The notes beneath the pieces are model-generated. The model was not told where the DNA came from and ran no database searches. It saw only the letters and a list, made by a program, of their open reading frames with translations. Shown piece by piece: positions 19,029-26,785 of a stretch of 64,000 nucleotides of DNA. Position 1 is the first letter of the stretch, and the number at the start of each line of letters is the position of its first letter. This DNA comes from Sphingobacterium bovisgrunnientis (GTDB lineage: Bacteria > Bacteroidota > Bacteroidia > Sphingobacteriales > Sphingobacteriaceae). The stretch spans positions 124,001 through 188,000 of the forward strand of contig NZ_WUQY01000003.1 in NCBI RefSeq assembly GCF_009829085.1, read 5' to 3'. Position numbers and translations under genes: made by a program.

Positions 19029-19035
19029 AATTAAT

Positions 19036-20769
19036 TTATAAGGATAGCCAAATATCTCCTAATCGACGTTGCTCTTCTGTCGCATGAGCCACTCTTCGAA
19101 TACTATATGATTTTTTGATGGATGGTATCAGTTGTACCGGAATTTCACGTATCAAACCATCTCGTGAAATAAGTATGTTTACGACATCATTTTCCTCACT
19201 GCGCGATATAAAATAATCTAGCGCTTTACCGTTTATTTCTATTCGATGACCATTTATTGCAATCAGTTCGTCTCCCACATTTAATCCTGAAATCCAAGCT
19301 GCAGAATCACGATCTACGTTTCTAATTACCGTATGACCTTCATTACTTCCAATTTTTATTCCTAAGCTTTGGTGATCTTGATCTTCTGCATTATCAATTA
19401 ATTCATAACCAACAGTATTGAAATATTGATTGTAGTCTACTTCCACAGCGCTGTGCGCAGCTGCGAATATTTCGCCTAATGCTACTCCAGTAACCTCTTC
19501 TGCCAAAAGGCGGAATTCATCTTCTTCAAAACCTCTATTTTGAATCAAATAAAAATGTTCGTAAGCAGCTTTCATCACATCATCAAGACGCTTAGCACCT
19601 TTAGTTGCTGTTATAATTTTTAAATCAAGTGCTGCAGCATGCATAGCACCTTTATTATAATACGAAATAGCTACATTTTGTGAGTTTTCGTCTGGACGAT
19701 ATTGTTTAATCCATGTATCAAAGCTGGATGCGGCAGCACTTTGTAACAGATATCCAGGGCGATTGTATACGGTATTGAAATCTACAGCTAATTTTTGTAA
19801 GTATTCATTTTCATCGAAAAATCCACAGCGGCGTATAATTAAATTATCATAATAGGAAGTAAATCCTTCAATAATCCAAAGACCAGTTGTGTAATTTTCC
19901 TTTTCATAATCAAAAGGTCCTAATTCAATCGGGCGAAGACGTTTCACGTGCCACAAGTGAAAATACTCATGCGCCACCAAACTTAAGTAATTTTTATATG
20001 TGGTAGGCTGCGAATATCCAAAACGGGAAGCAGCAAGTATAGTCGAGTTCAGATGTTCTAGACCTCCGCTACCATTTTGGTAATTATGCGTGACGATCAA
20101 ATAATAATCATTCGGATTGGTACCCCAAATTTTATTTTCTTCGCGTACAATCTTTGTGATATCTTCTGCTAACTGATCTTTGTCATAATCCGCTTCCCCG
20201 ACCATTGCACATTCGTGCAAAATGCCATCTACGTCAAATGACCACGTGTCTTGATTGCCAATTTCGATAGGTGAATCGTATAGAATATCAAAATTTGAAG
20301 CATAATAAACATTATCTACTGCAACTTTTTGTAGTCCGGTAGAAATTTTACTCCAATTTTTGTGCAAATGTATTTTTACTGTAGTTTCAAGATCCAATTG
20401 CCCATCCACATACATAAATGTTCCTACAGGACTCAGAAAAGCTCGAGAATCATCAATAAACGAAGTGCGAACTGAAACTTCAAATCCATAAACTGAATAG
20501 TTCACAGCGACTTTGTCGCTAGGTTCAAATACACGCCAAGTATTTTTAGAAATCTTCTGTACTTGCAATGTTTGACCAAGATTATCTTTGGCTTGAAATC
20601 TTTCTACATTTTTGGAATATTCTCGCACCAAATAGGATCCAGGAGCCCATACAGGCATTTTGATGTCAATGTATTCTTCATTTTGAAATCCTTCTGCCAA
20701 CATTTTTACATCCACATAATGTGCTTGAGGTTCGGAAAAAGATAATTCGAAATGTATAGATTTTACCAT
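19036..20769 (-). CDS. M61 family glycyl aminopeptidase-like protein with PDZ domain
   Basis: 577 residues without a signal peptide, so probably cytoplasmic. The N-terminal Ig-like domain (about 1-180) is followed by a gluzincin core: zinc motif HEYFH at 267-271 and third ligand Glu301 in WIIEGFTSYY. A PDZ domain (about 475-565, with GLNVGDELIAINGHRI) lies at the C-terminus. Family M61 enzymes release N-terminal glycine or alanine. All zinc and catalytic residues are present, so it should be active. A near-ideal promoter lies upstream at 20796-20826. Confidence 0.93.
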   Translation of the reverse strand: MVKSIHFELSFSEPQAHYVDVKMLAEGFQNEEYIDIKMPVWAPGSYLVREYSKNVERFQAKDNLGQTLQVQKISKNTWRVFEPSDKVAVNYSVYGFEVSVRTSFIDDSRAFLSPVGTFMYVDGQLDLETTVKIHLHKNWSKISTGLQKVAVDNVYYASNFDILYDSPIEIGNQDTWSFDVDGILHECAMVGEADYDKDQLAEDITKIVREENKIWGTNPNDYYLIVTHNYQNGSGGLEHLNSTILAASRFGYSQPTTYKNYLSLVAHEYFHLWHVKRLRPIELGPFDYEKENYTTGLWIIEGFTSYYDNLIIRRCGFFDENEYLQKLAVDFNTVYNRPGYLLQSAAASSFDTWIKQYRPDENSQNVAISYYNKGAMHAAALDLKIITATKGAKRLDDVMKAAYEHFYLIQNRGFEEDEFRLLAEEVTGVALGEIFAAAHSAVEVDYNQYFNTVGYELIDNAEDQDHQSLGIKIGSNEGHTVIRNVDRDSAAWISGLNVGDELIAINGHRIEINGKALDYFISRSEENDVVNILISRDGLIREIPVQLIPSIKKSYSIRRVAHATEEQRRLGDIWLSL

Positions 20770-20795
20770 GCTTAGTGAACTTTAGAAAATTTAAC

Positions 20796-20826
20796 CAAAG
20801 GTAGAATTAATGGAAAGGAGTTCAAA
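20796..20826 (-). promoter_or_regulatory. Bacteroidota-type promoter of the M61 peptidase
   Basis: On the minus strand TTTG (20823-20826) and TACCTTTG (20796-20803) are exactly 19 bases apart, which matches the -33/-7 consensus. The ATG at 20769 is 27 bases downstream. This is the best promoter match in the window. Confidence 0.7.
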
Positions 20827-20876
20827 ATATTAATAATAATACAATTTTGAATCACTAAAACTCTACAAGGAATTAT

Positions 20877-20884
20877 TATATTTG
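20877..20884 (+). promoter_or_regulatory. Candidate -7 box for the BadF-type kinase gene
   Basis: TATATTTG matches TAnnTTTG and ends 29 bases before the ATG at 20914. The nearest TTTG (20846-20849) is farther than usual. Confidence 0.45.
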
Positions 20885-20913
20885 GGTGAGCAAACTTAAA
20901 CTAAACACGGATA

Positions 20914-21780
20914 ATGATATTAGTTGCGGATAGTGGGTCTTCGAGTTCAGATTGGATGTTAAATCTTCCTGACAGCAAGCCTTTATTTTTTAAGACAAAA
21001 GGATTAAACCCATTTTTTGTAAGTGAAAAGGAAATTGAAAGGGTCATGAAAGATGTGCCTGAGATTATTCCTTATTCACAAGAGATAAAGGAAGTCTACT
21101 TTTTTGGCGCAGGTAGTATTACCCCGGATCGTAGGGAAATTGTATCGAATGCTCTCACTACGCTTTTTCCAAACTCTTTTATTTCTGTCGAATCTGATTT
21201 GTTAGGTGCAGCTTATGCTACCTTGAAAAACTCAAAGGGGCTAATTGCAACATTGGGAACAGGATCAGACATCAGTTTTTATGATGGTCAGCATTTATTC
21301 CAAAGTCATCATGGTATAGGTTATGTATTAGGAGATGAAGGTTCTGGTGCTTGGTTCGGTAAAAAATTAATTACCAGCTTTTTGTACGGTACTATGCCTC
21401 GAGATATTTCAAAAGCTTTTGGTGAGAAATATCGATTGACTAAAGACGGTGTCATCCGAAATGTATATCAAAAGGAAAGACCAAATTCGTATTTAGCGTC
21501 ATTTATTCCATTTATGTCCGAACATCGTGCACATCCGTATATAGAGAAATTACTGACAGAAGGATTTGACGAGTTTGTCCGTACGAATATTATGACATAT
21601 CCCAATTATTGGGAATATACAGTGAATTTTGTAGGACGTGTGGCCTATACATTTGATATTCAAATCCGTCAGGTCTGTCAGATGCATGGCGTAAAAGTTG
21701 GCAAAATTCTTGCAAGCCCAATCTATGATTTGTTCGAGTATGTGATCGAGCGCGAAACATCAAATAATTTTTCATATTAA
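20914..21780 (+). CDS. BadF/N-acetylglucosamine kinase-like protein, divergent copy
   Basis: 288 residues, collinear with the second copy at 25736-26593 (shared blocks: GLNPFFV/GYNPYFV, LFPN, YVLGDEGSGA, KAF, YPNYWEYT/YPNYQDYT, PIYDL/PIDDL). Both belong to the BadF/BadG/BcrA/BcrD ATPase family that includes GlcNAc kinases. The first phosphate loop here reads DSGSSSSDW, whereas copy 2 has the family-like DGGSTKTNW; the second reads LGTGSDIS instead of LGTGTNTC. The putative general-base Asp (SDLLGAA) is kept. It may phosphorylate a different sugar or have weak activity. A glutathione peroxidase follows 10 bases on. Confidence 0.82.
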   Translation: MILVADSGSSSSDWMLNLPDSKPLFFKTKGLNPFFVSEKEIERVMKDVPEIIPYSQEIKEVYFFGAGSITPDRREIVSNALTTLFPNSFISVESDLLGAAYATLKNSKGLIATLGTGSDISFYDGQHLFQSHHGIGYVLGDEGSGAWFGKKLITSFLYGTMPRDISKAFGEKYRLTKDGVIRNVYQKERPNSYLASFIPFMSEHRAHPYIEKLLTEGFDEFVRTNIMTYPNYWEYTVNFVGRVAYTFDIQIRQVCQMHGVKVGKILASPIYDLFEYVIERETSNNFSY

Positions 21781-21790
21781 CAACATACAG

Positions 21791-22297
21791 ATGATTACAT
21801 TATTAATGCTATTTAACATGATTTTTCCACCATCTTCGGTGTATGATTTTTCATTCAATTCTATTGATGGAAAAGAAGTTAAACTGTCACAATTTAAAGG
21901 CAAGAAATTATTATTGGTTAATACAGCCTCGAAATGCGGTTTTACGACACAATACAAAGATTTAGAAGAATTGCATAAGCAATACGGCAAAAATCTCGTT
22001 ATTATTGGTTTTCCTGCAAACAATTTTGGCAATCAAGAACCTGGAAGCAACGTAGATATTGCTGAATTTTGCGAACAAAATTATGGTGTTACCTTTTTGA
22101 TTGCTGAAAAAGTTGATGTCAAAGGAGAAAACATTCATCCATTATTCAAATATCTTACAGCACAACCAAATCCAGATTTCACAGGTGATATAAACTGGAA
22201 CTTTGAGAAATTTTTGATCGATGAGAAAGGGAAATTAATTCACCGATACCGTTCCAAAATAAAACCATTGGATCTAGTTATTGTCAATCAACTCTAA
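21791..22297 (+). CDS. Glutathione peroxidase family protein (cysteine type)
   Basis: 168 residues. The peroxidatic Cys49 lies in NTASKCGFTTQY and is coded by TGC, not by a selenocysteine TGA. The other family motifs are GFPANNFGNQEPG (with the Gln of the active site) and WNFEKFLID (Trp). Enzymes of this type in bacteria usually draw electrons from thioredoxin and reduce peroxides. The start is uncertain: ATG 21791 gives a short hydrophobic lead; ATG 21818 would give a cytosolic protein of usual length. It probably shares a transcript with the preceding kinase-like gene. Confidence 0.92.
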   Translation: MITLLMLFNMIFPPSSVYDFSFNSIDGKEVKLSQFKGKKLLLVNTASKCGFTTQYKDLEELHKQYGKNLVIIGFPANNFGNQEPGSNVDIAEFCEQNYGVTFLIAEKVDVKGENIHPLFKYLTAQPNPDFTGDINWNFEKFLIDEKGKLIHRYRSKIKPLDLVIVNQL

Positions 22298-22340
22298 AAC
22301 AACAAAGCCTTCGAAAAGATTCTCGAAGGCTTTGTTGTTT
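22297..22340. terminator. Strong bidirectional terminator between gpx and tdk
   Basis: An 18-pair stem (AAACAACAAAGCCTTCGA with its complement) around eight bases, with T-runs both ways. It shares a base with the tdk stop codon. Confidence 0.85.
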
Positions 22341-22924
22341 TATTTCTCTTCCGATATATAGTAACAATGTCTACATCTCGGTTCATAACTTTCTTTTTCA
22401 CCTAATAGTACAACATCATTGTTTTTAGTAAATCTGTAGGAATAATTAGCTGGAGCTCCACATTTAACACAGACGGCGTGTACTTTATATACATCTTCAG
22501 CGACAGCCATAATATTTGGCATAGGCCCAAATGGTCTTCCTTGATAGTCCATATCCAATCCTGCAACGATGACACGTACACCTCGATTTGCCAGTTGGAT
22601 ACAGACATTGGGTAATTCATCATCAAAAAATTGAGCCTCATCAATACCTACTACTTTGGCATCGCCACCTAATAATAAAATAGCTGAAGAATGCTCAACT
22701 GGAGTAGATGGAATACTGTTGCTATCGTGCGAGACGACTTCCTTTTCCGAATAGCGAATGTCAATCGCTGGTTTGAAAATATCCACTGGCAATTTTGCAA
22801 ACTGCGCTCTTTTCATACGACGAATCAGTTCTTCAGTTTTACCTGAAAACATAGACCCGCAAATCACTTCAATACTACCCACTTGTCTATCTCTTTGGCT
22901 GAAATATTGTTCTGAAAAAAGCAT
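22340..22924 (-). CDS. tdk: Thymidine kinase (type II)
   Basis: 194 residues, full length. The Walker A motif is GSMFSGKT (23-30), the catalytic Glu96 lies in DEAQFF (95-100), and a structural zinc site is formed by Cys152, Cys155, Cys184 and Cys187. It phosphorylates thymidine in the salvage pathway in the cytoplasm. It stands alone on the minus strand, convergent with the peroxidase gene and divergent from the acidic hypothetical gene. Confidence 0.96.
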   Translation of the reverse strand: MLFSEQYFSQRDRQVGSIEVICGSMFSGKTEELIRRMKRAQFAKLPVDIFKPAIDIRYSEKEVVSHDSNSIPSTPVEHSSAILLLGGDAKVVGIDEAQFFDDELPNVCIQLANRGVRVIVAGLDMDYQGRPFGPMPNIMAVAEDVYKVHAVCVKCGAPANYSYRFTKNNDVVLLGEKESYEPRCRHCYYISEEK

Positions 22925-23012
22925 ATTTTTTGATGTATAGGAAGATTCATTGAATAACTAAATAAATACAAATCAACCTGTGTTTGACGATACGAATATC
23001 GAAATAATATCC

Positions 23013-23020
23013 TATTTTTG
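23013..23020 (+). promoter_or_regulatory. Candidate -7 box upstream of the acidic hypothetical gene
   Basis: TATTTTTG matches the consensus; it would give a leader of about 95 bases before the ATG at 23120. TTTG at 22983-22986 is 26 bases upstream, farther than ideal. Confidence 0.35.
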
Positions 23021-23119
23021 AAGTATAAAAAGCAGGATGAACCTAAAACCAAGTCATTATCAATTGGTTTTGTTTTCCACTTTGTATCTTAGGAACCACG
23101 TTTTCAAATTAAAATATCC

Positions 23120-23995
23120 ATGGCAAAAACTAAAGGGCAATTATTCTCAAAAATCGATTATCTATTCGTAGATATTCAATCTCAATATAGTGAAATTAAA
23201 AAATCGGGTGAAATTGATGCAGTAGAAGTGACACTTTTGGAAGCAAATTTAGCTTCTCTAGCCAAACATATCGAGGCTTTAAAGATTCAAGCGCAAGCAA
23301 ACACATCCGCAGCAAGTCAAAACGTAGAATCGAGTAAAAATATTTTTACTCCACCTACGGAAATAAAGAAACCTGTTGATGATACACAAGAGGTGTTTGA
23401 AGAAATAGAAGAAGAACTTCCTAAAACTCCAGTGGTTTCGGAGGAACCAAAACAATCAACTTTTGATTTTGATGTAAAAGATATTACACCAGTGGTACCA
23501 AAGGAAGAGGATCCAATTGAATCAGCGGATGAAGTTGCGAATATTGTAGAGTCGACACCAGTAATTGAAGAAGAAGAGGAAGAAGTTGTTATACCTGTAA
23601 CAGTTCCAGCAAAAGAAATCGTAGTTCCTGTTGCTAATGCAGCTGTTGTTGAAGAGACACCTTCACGTCCATTATCTATTAATGAACTGATCAAGCAGCA
23701 AAAACAGGCTGGCGTCAATGTGACTCAGCAATTTCAGACTTCACCTGCGAAAGAGAAAGTGTTGGATTTGAAAACTGCAGTAAGTTTGAATGATAAATTA
23801 TTATATATTAAAGATTTGTTTAATGGTTATAGTTTGGCTTACAGTGAAGCTATAGAGTTATTGAATAGATTTGATTCATTTGCTGAAGCGGATGCTTTTC
23901 TACAGACCAATTATGCGGTGAAGAATGGCTGGGCGGAGAAATCACAAACAGTAGATAAATTCTATACCTTATTACATAAGAAATTTGATATATAA
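23120..23995 (+). CDS. Acidic hypothetical protein with conserved ends and low-complexity middle
   Basis: 291 residues; I do not recognise a named family. Residues 1-60 form a probable coiled-coil helix pair ([16 protein letters not shown]), 70-190 are a disordered Glu/Val/Pro-rich linker, and 220-291 form a compact helical domain ([20 protein letters not shown]) that looks like the conserved core. No signal peptide or membrane segment is present. The build, helix-linker-helix, suggests a cytoplasmic scaffold or adaptor. It has its own terminator and no operon partner, so context gives no function. Confidence 0.75.
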   Translation: MAKTKGQLFSKIDYLFVDIQSQYSEIKKSGEIDAVEVTLLEANLASLAKHIEALKIQAQANTSAASQNVESSKNIFTPPTEIKKPVDDTQEVFEEIEEELPKTPVVSEEPKQSTFDFDVKDITPVVPKEEDPIESADEVANIVESTPVIEEEEEEVVIPVTVPAKEIVVPVANAAVVEETPSRPLSINELIKQQKQAGVNVTQQFQTSPAKEKVLDLKTAVSLNDKLLYIKDLFNGYSLAYSEAIELLNRFDSFAEADAFLQTNYAVKNGWAEKSQTVDKFYTLLHKKFDI

Positions 23996-24017
23996 AAAGT
24001 TAATATTCTATAAAACA

Positions 24018-24056
24018 AGAAAATCCTGTAAGTCATTAATTACAGGATTTTTTTAT
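24018..24056. terminator. Bidirectional terminator between convergent hypotheticals
   Basis: AAATCCTGTA and TACAGGATTT pair around a ten-base loop, with a T-run on the plus strand and an A-run that serves the minus strand. Confidence 0.75.
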
Positions 24057-24544
24057 TATTGTACTTCAAACTTTACCCAAGCTGTACCGTCATGACCATA
24101 TACAAAATATTTGGGTTGTAAGATCTCAGCTAATATTTCGGTGTCTTTTAGGAAAGTATCATCTCCCGAATTGAAATCACTTTCTTGTATAATGTAAATA
24201 TTATTATTTTGATAAGCTCCACTAGATTTTATAACTACAGAATCTAGAACTTCAGCCAATTGACCATAAAGACTTTCATTGGATTGCAAAATAATAATAC
24301 AGTCTGCGCCTTCTTCTAAATTTGAACTGTATCTGCCTCCTGCAATTTTAATCTTTTCAGCTAAAACAGACGATGATAATGGAGAAAAATTATCTTCTTG
24401 ATCCAGAACCACTGTTTTGGGCAAATTATCCGCTGTAAGAAATTTTAATTTATGTATTATAATGTCTATTTCTTCCTCAAGATATTCTGCTTTGGCAGTA
24501 TCAATCTGTTTCAGATTAGAGATTATTTCTTGGTATTTTGTCAT
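24056..24544 (-). CDS. Hypothetical cytosolic protein, faint resemblance to a substrate-binding-protein lobe
   Basis: 162 residues without signal peptide or membrane segment. After an N-terminal helix (1-35) the order of motifs, PKTVVLDQ, LAEKIKIAGGRYSSN, GADCIIIL, and a C-terminal EILAEILQPKYFVYG, resembles pieces of metal-chelate (BtuF/FhuD-like) binding proteins, where a helix and the words 'AGG' and 'P-D-x-I' occur in this order. The likeness is weak and the protein is half-length and not exported, so the function is open. It is convergent with the acidic hypothetical and divergent from ybaB. Confidence 0.6.
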   Translation of the reverse strand: MTKYQEIISNLKQIDTAKAEYLEEEIDIIIHKLKFLTADNLPKTVVLDQEDNFSPLSSSVLAEKIKIAGGRYSSNLEEGADCIIILQSNESLYGQLAEVLDSVVIKSSGAYQNNNIYIIQESDFNSGDDTFLKDTEILAEILQPKYFVYGHDGTAWVKFEVQ

Positions 24545-24635
24545 GCTACAAATTTAAGCAAATAAGCTTATTCTCTTACTTATTTTGAACGCAAAACATG
24601 ATTTCGTATTTTGGTCTAATAAAAAACAAGAGACT

Positions 24636-24950
24636 ATGTTTGATAAATTATTCCAAGCGCAGCAAAAAGCGCAAGAAATCAAAGCGAGATTAGATAATAT
24701 TTCAGTTTCAGGTGAAGCTGAAGGAGGGAAAGTACGTGTTATTGCGACGGCAAATAAGGAAATCAAAGAAGTCACTATCAGTGATGAGCTTTTTGCTGAA
24801 GGCGATAAGGAGCAAATTGAGGACTTGTTGTTGGTCGCTTTGAATAAAGCTTTAGCGCAAGCTGAAAATGTAAGTCAGACTGAGATGGCTGCTGCTTCTC
24901 AAGATATGTTGGGTAGTCTGGGTGGTTTAGGAAATTTATTCGGAAAATAA
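24636..24950 (+). CDS. YbaB/EbfC family nucleoid-associated protein
   Basis: 104 residues from ATG 24636 (MFDKLFQAQQKAQEI); an in-frame upstream ATG at 24585 would add 17 residues not seen in the family. The helix-strand core is typical: a long N-terminal helix, VSGEAEGGKVRVIATANKEI, and a second long helix ending in a Gly/Leu-rich tail. Proteins of this family bind DNA as tweezers-shaped dimers. The usual partners dnaX and recR are not adjacent; a UPF0173 hydrolase gene follows 10 bases on. Confidence 0.92.
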   Translation: MFDKLFQAQQKAQEIKARLDNISVSGEAEGGKVRVIATANKEIKEVTISDELFAEGDKEQIEDLLLVALNKALAQAENVSQTEMAAASQDMLGSLGGLGNLFGK

Positions 24951-24960
24951 AATAGACACT

Positions 24961-25656
24961 ATGGCAAATCAAATTTCGGTCAGGTATTTAGGGCATGCAT
25001 GTTTTGAATTTAATTTTAATGGTACTAAAGTATTACTTGATCCTTTTGTAACATATAATCCCTTGGCGAAAGACATTAAGGTGTCCGAACTAAATCCTGA
25101 TTACATTTTCTTGTCGCATGCGCATGAAGATCATGTCGCGGATTTGGCTTCTATTCAAGCGCAATCTAATGCAACTGTAGTAGCTATTGTAGAAACAGCG
25201 GGATGGGTTAGAAAACAAGGAATATCAGATGATAAAGTTATAGAATTCAATTTTGGAGGTACTTTAAGTCTACCCTTTGGAAAAGTAAAAATGGTGTATG
25301 CTTTGCATACAAATTCTACTCCTGACGGCGCATATGGCGGTGCTCCTTGTGGATTTGTGTTCTTCATTGGTGATAAAAAAATATATTTTGCAGGCGATAC
25401 AGCACTTACTTTGGAGATGAAATTGTTAGAAGATCTAAACTTGGATTGGGCATTCTTACCCATTGGTGGGCATTACACCATGGATATGTATGATGCGGTC
25501 AAAGCTACTGATTTTATTAACTGTAGAAATGTCGTTGGTATGCATTACGATACATTTTCTCCCGTTATTATCGATACAAATGAAGCGAAGCAGGTTTTCG
25601 CAAATGCCAATATCAATTTGAATTTATTGGAATTGGGGCAAACTATCGATTTATAA
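24961..25656 (+). CDS. UPF0173-type metal-dependent hydrolase
   Basis: 231 residues of the metallo-beta-lactamase fold. The metal motif SHAHEDHVAD gives His53, His55, Asp57 and His58; further ligands lie in YFAGDTALT, GGHYTMD and VVGMHYDTF. The N-terminal RYLGHACFEF is typical of the YtkL/UlaG-like group. The physiological substrate is unknown. It starts 10 bases after ybaB and probably shares its transcript; a strong terminator follows. Confidence 0.93.
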   Translation: MANQISVRYLGHACFEFNFNGTKVLLDPFVTYNPLAKDIKVSELNPDYIFLSHAHEDHVADLASIQAQSNATVVAIVETAGWVRKQGISDDKVIEFNFGGTLSLPFGKVKMVYALHTNSTPDGAYGGAPCGFVFFIGDKKIYFAGDTALTLEMKLLEDLNLDWAFLPIGGHYTMDMYDAVKATDFINCRNVVGMHYDTFSPVIIDTNEAKQVFANANINLNLLELGQTIDL

Positions 25657-25672
25657 ATCGTTATAATTTCAT

Positions 25673-25720
25673 TATAAAGCATAAATGCCCAATCATTTGA
25701 TTGGGCATTTATGCTTTATA
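25673..25720. terminator. Very strong bidirectional terminator
   Basis: A stem of about 22 pairs (ATAAAGCATAAATGCCCAAT with its complement) with almost no loop lies between the hydrolase and the minus-strand kinase. Confidence 0.85.
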
Positions 25721-25735
25721 AAACAAGTACTTTTA

Positions 25736-26593
25736 TTATTGATTCGAATATCTATCAATGTGGAATTGTACTAAATCGTCAATTGGCGAACGTAAGATTT
25801 TACCTGTTTTCATACCGTATTGTGTAGCTTTTTCTTCCAATACATTACGGAAGTTGTAGCCAACAGATCCGATACAGTTGAAAGTATAATCTTGGTAATT
25901 AGGGTATTTACTCACTAAGTTTGCGAAAAATGCTTCGAAAGCATCATCAACAATTCTACGTGTATATTCAATATTTACATTGTTGTCATAAACGAACTTA
26001 CTGAAACTAGCACAAAAGCGGTTAGCCAAAGGCTTCGTATATACGCTGTCCATGATCTCGTCTTTAGACAATTTGTATGTATCGTAGAATGCTTTTGCAA
26101 CATCTGTAGGCATTAAATCACGTACGAAATCAGTCAAAAGTTTTTTACCGATGTAAGAACCAGAACCTTCATCACCTAAGATGTATGCTGCAGAACTGAT
26201 GTTATGCGTAATTTTGTCTCCATCATAGATACATGTGTTTGTACCTGTACCTAAGATCGCTGCAAAGCCTGTTTCTTTCCCCAAAAGAGCACGAGCGGCA
26301 GCTAATAAATCATGTCCGATTTCAATCTTTGCATTAGGAAATAATACACGAAATGCATCCGATACAATTTTAGCTTTCTCATCATTATGTACCCCTGCAC
26401 CATAATAATTTACTTCTTTAATATTTTCTAGAGGCAAATCATTGGGCAATCCTTTTTTTAGAGAACTAACGATGTAGTCGCTGTCAACGAAATAAGGGTT
26501 ATAGCCCTCAGTGTTAAAATAGATTTTCTTTTGATTATCATCTAATAGGCACCAATTGGTTTTGGTTGATCCTCCATCTGCAATAATGATCAT
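25736..26593 (-). CDS. N-acetylglucosamine kinase-like (BadF family)
   Basis: 285 residues with intact actin-like ATPase motifs: phosphate 1 ADGGSTKTNW near the N-terminus, the general-base Asp in GHDLLAAA, phosphate 2 ILGTGTNTC, and ILGDEGSGSYIG. This is the pattern of bacterial GlcNAc or glucosamine kinases. It lies 192 bases downstream of a FucP-family sugar transporter on the same strand, which suggests uptake followed by phosphorylation. A terminator (26708-26745) and a -7 box (26620-26627) between the two indicate that it also has its own transcript. It is the closer-to-canonical paralogue of the gene at 20914. Confidence 0.88.
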   Translation of the reverse strand: MIIIADGGSTKTNWCLLDDNQKKIYFNTEGYNPYFVDSDYIVSSLKKGLPNDLPLENIKEVNYYGAGVHNDEKAKIVSDAFRVLFPNAKIEIGHDLLAAARALLGKETGFAAILGTGTNTCIYDGDKITHNISSAAYILGDEGSGSYIGKKLLTDFVRDLMPTDVAKAFYDTYKLSKDEIMDSVYTKPLANRFCASFSKFVYDNNVNIEYTRRIVDDAFEAFFANLVSKYPNYQDYTFNCIGSVGYNFRNVLEEKATQYGMKTGKILRSPIDDLVQFHIDRYSNQ

Positions 26594-26619
26594 TATTAGT
26601 TTATTTTAGTATAGTTATT

Positions 26620-26627
26620 CAAAATTA
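26620..26627 (-). promoter_or_regulatory. Candidate -7 box for the GlcNAc kinase
   Basis: The minus strand reads TAATTTTG, a perfect TAnnTTTG, giving a leader of about 20 bases. No TTTG at the usual distance is seen. Confidence 0.4.
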
Positions 26628-26707
26628 TATCTTTCGAAGATACATTTTTATTCCAATAATCAATAGGGTTTATAAATTTTATTTTTAATAAGTTTTTAAA
26701 TAATGTT

Positions 26708-26745
26708 AAAAAACCGCCTTGTTTATCAATAAAAGCGGTTTTTTT
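26708..26745 (-). terminator. Terminator downstream of the sugar transporter
   Basis: AAACCGC and GCGGTTT pair around an AT-rich loop; the minus strand ends in a T-run. It separates the transporter from the kinase gene. Confidence 0.65.
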
Positions 26746-26785
26746 ATTTTCTTACTTAGTGTAGAAAGTACAATTAGTTTACTCC

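Noticed and set aside
21935..21937. Selenocysteine in the glutathione peroxidase
   Set aside because: The active-site codon is TGC and the frame has no internal TGA.
24549..24556. TAAATTTG box before the 24056-24544 gene
   Set aside because: It ends only five bases before the start codon, leaving no leader, and has no -33 partner.
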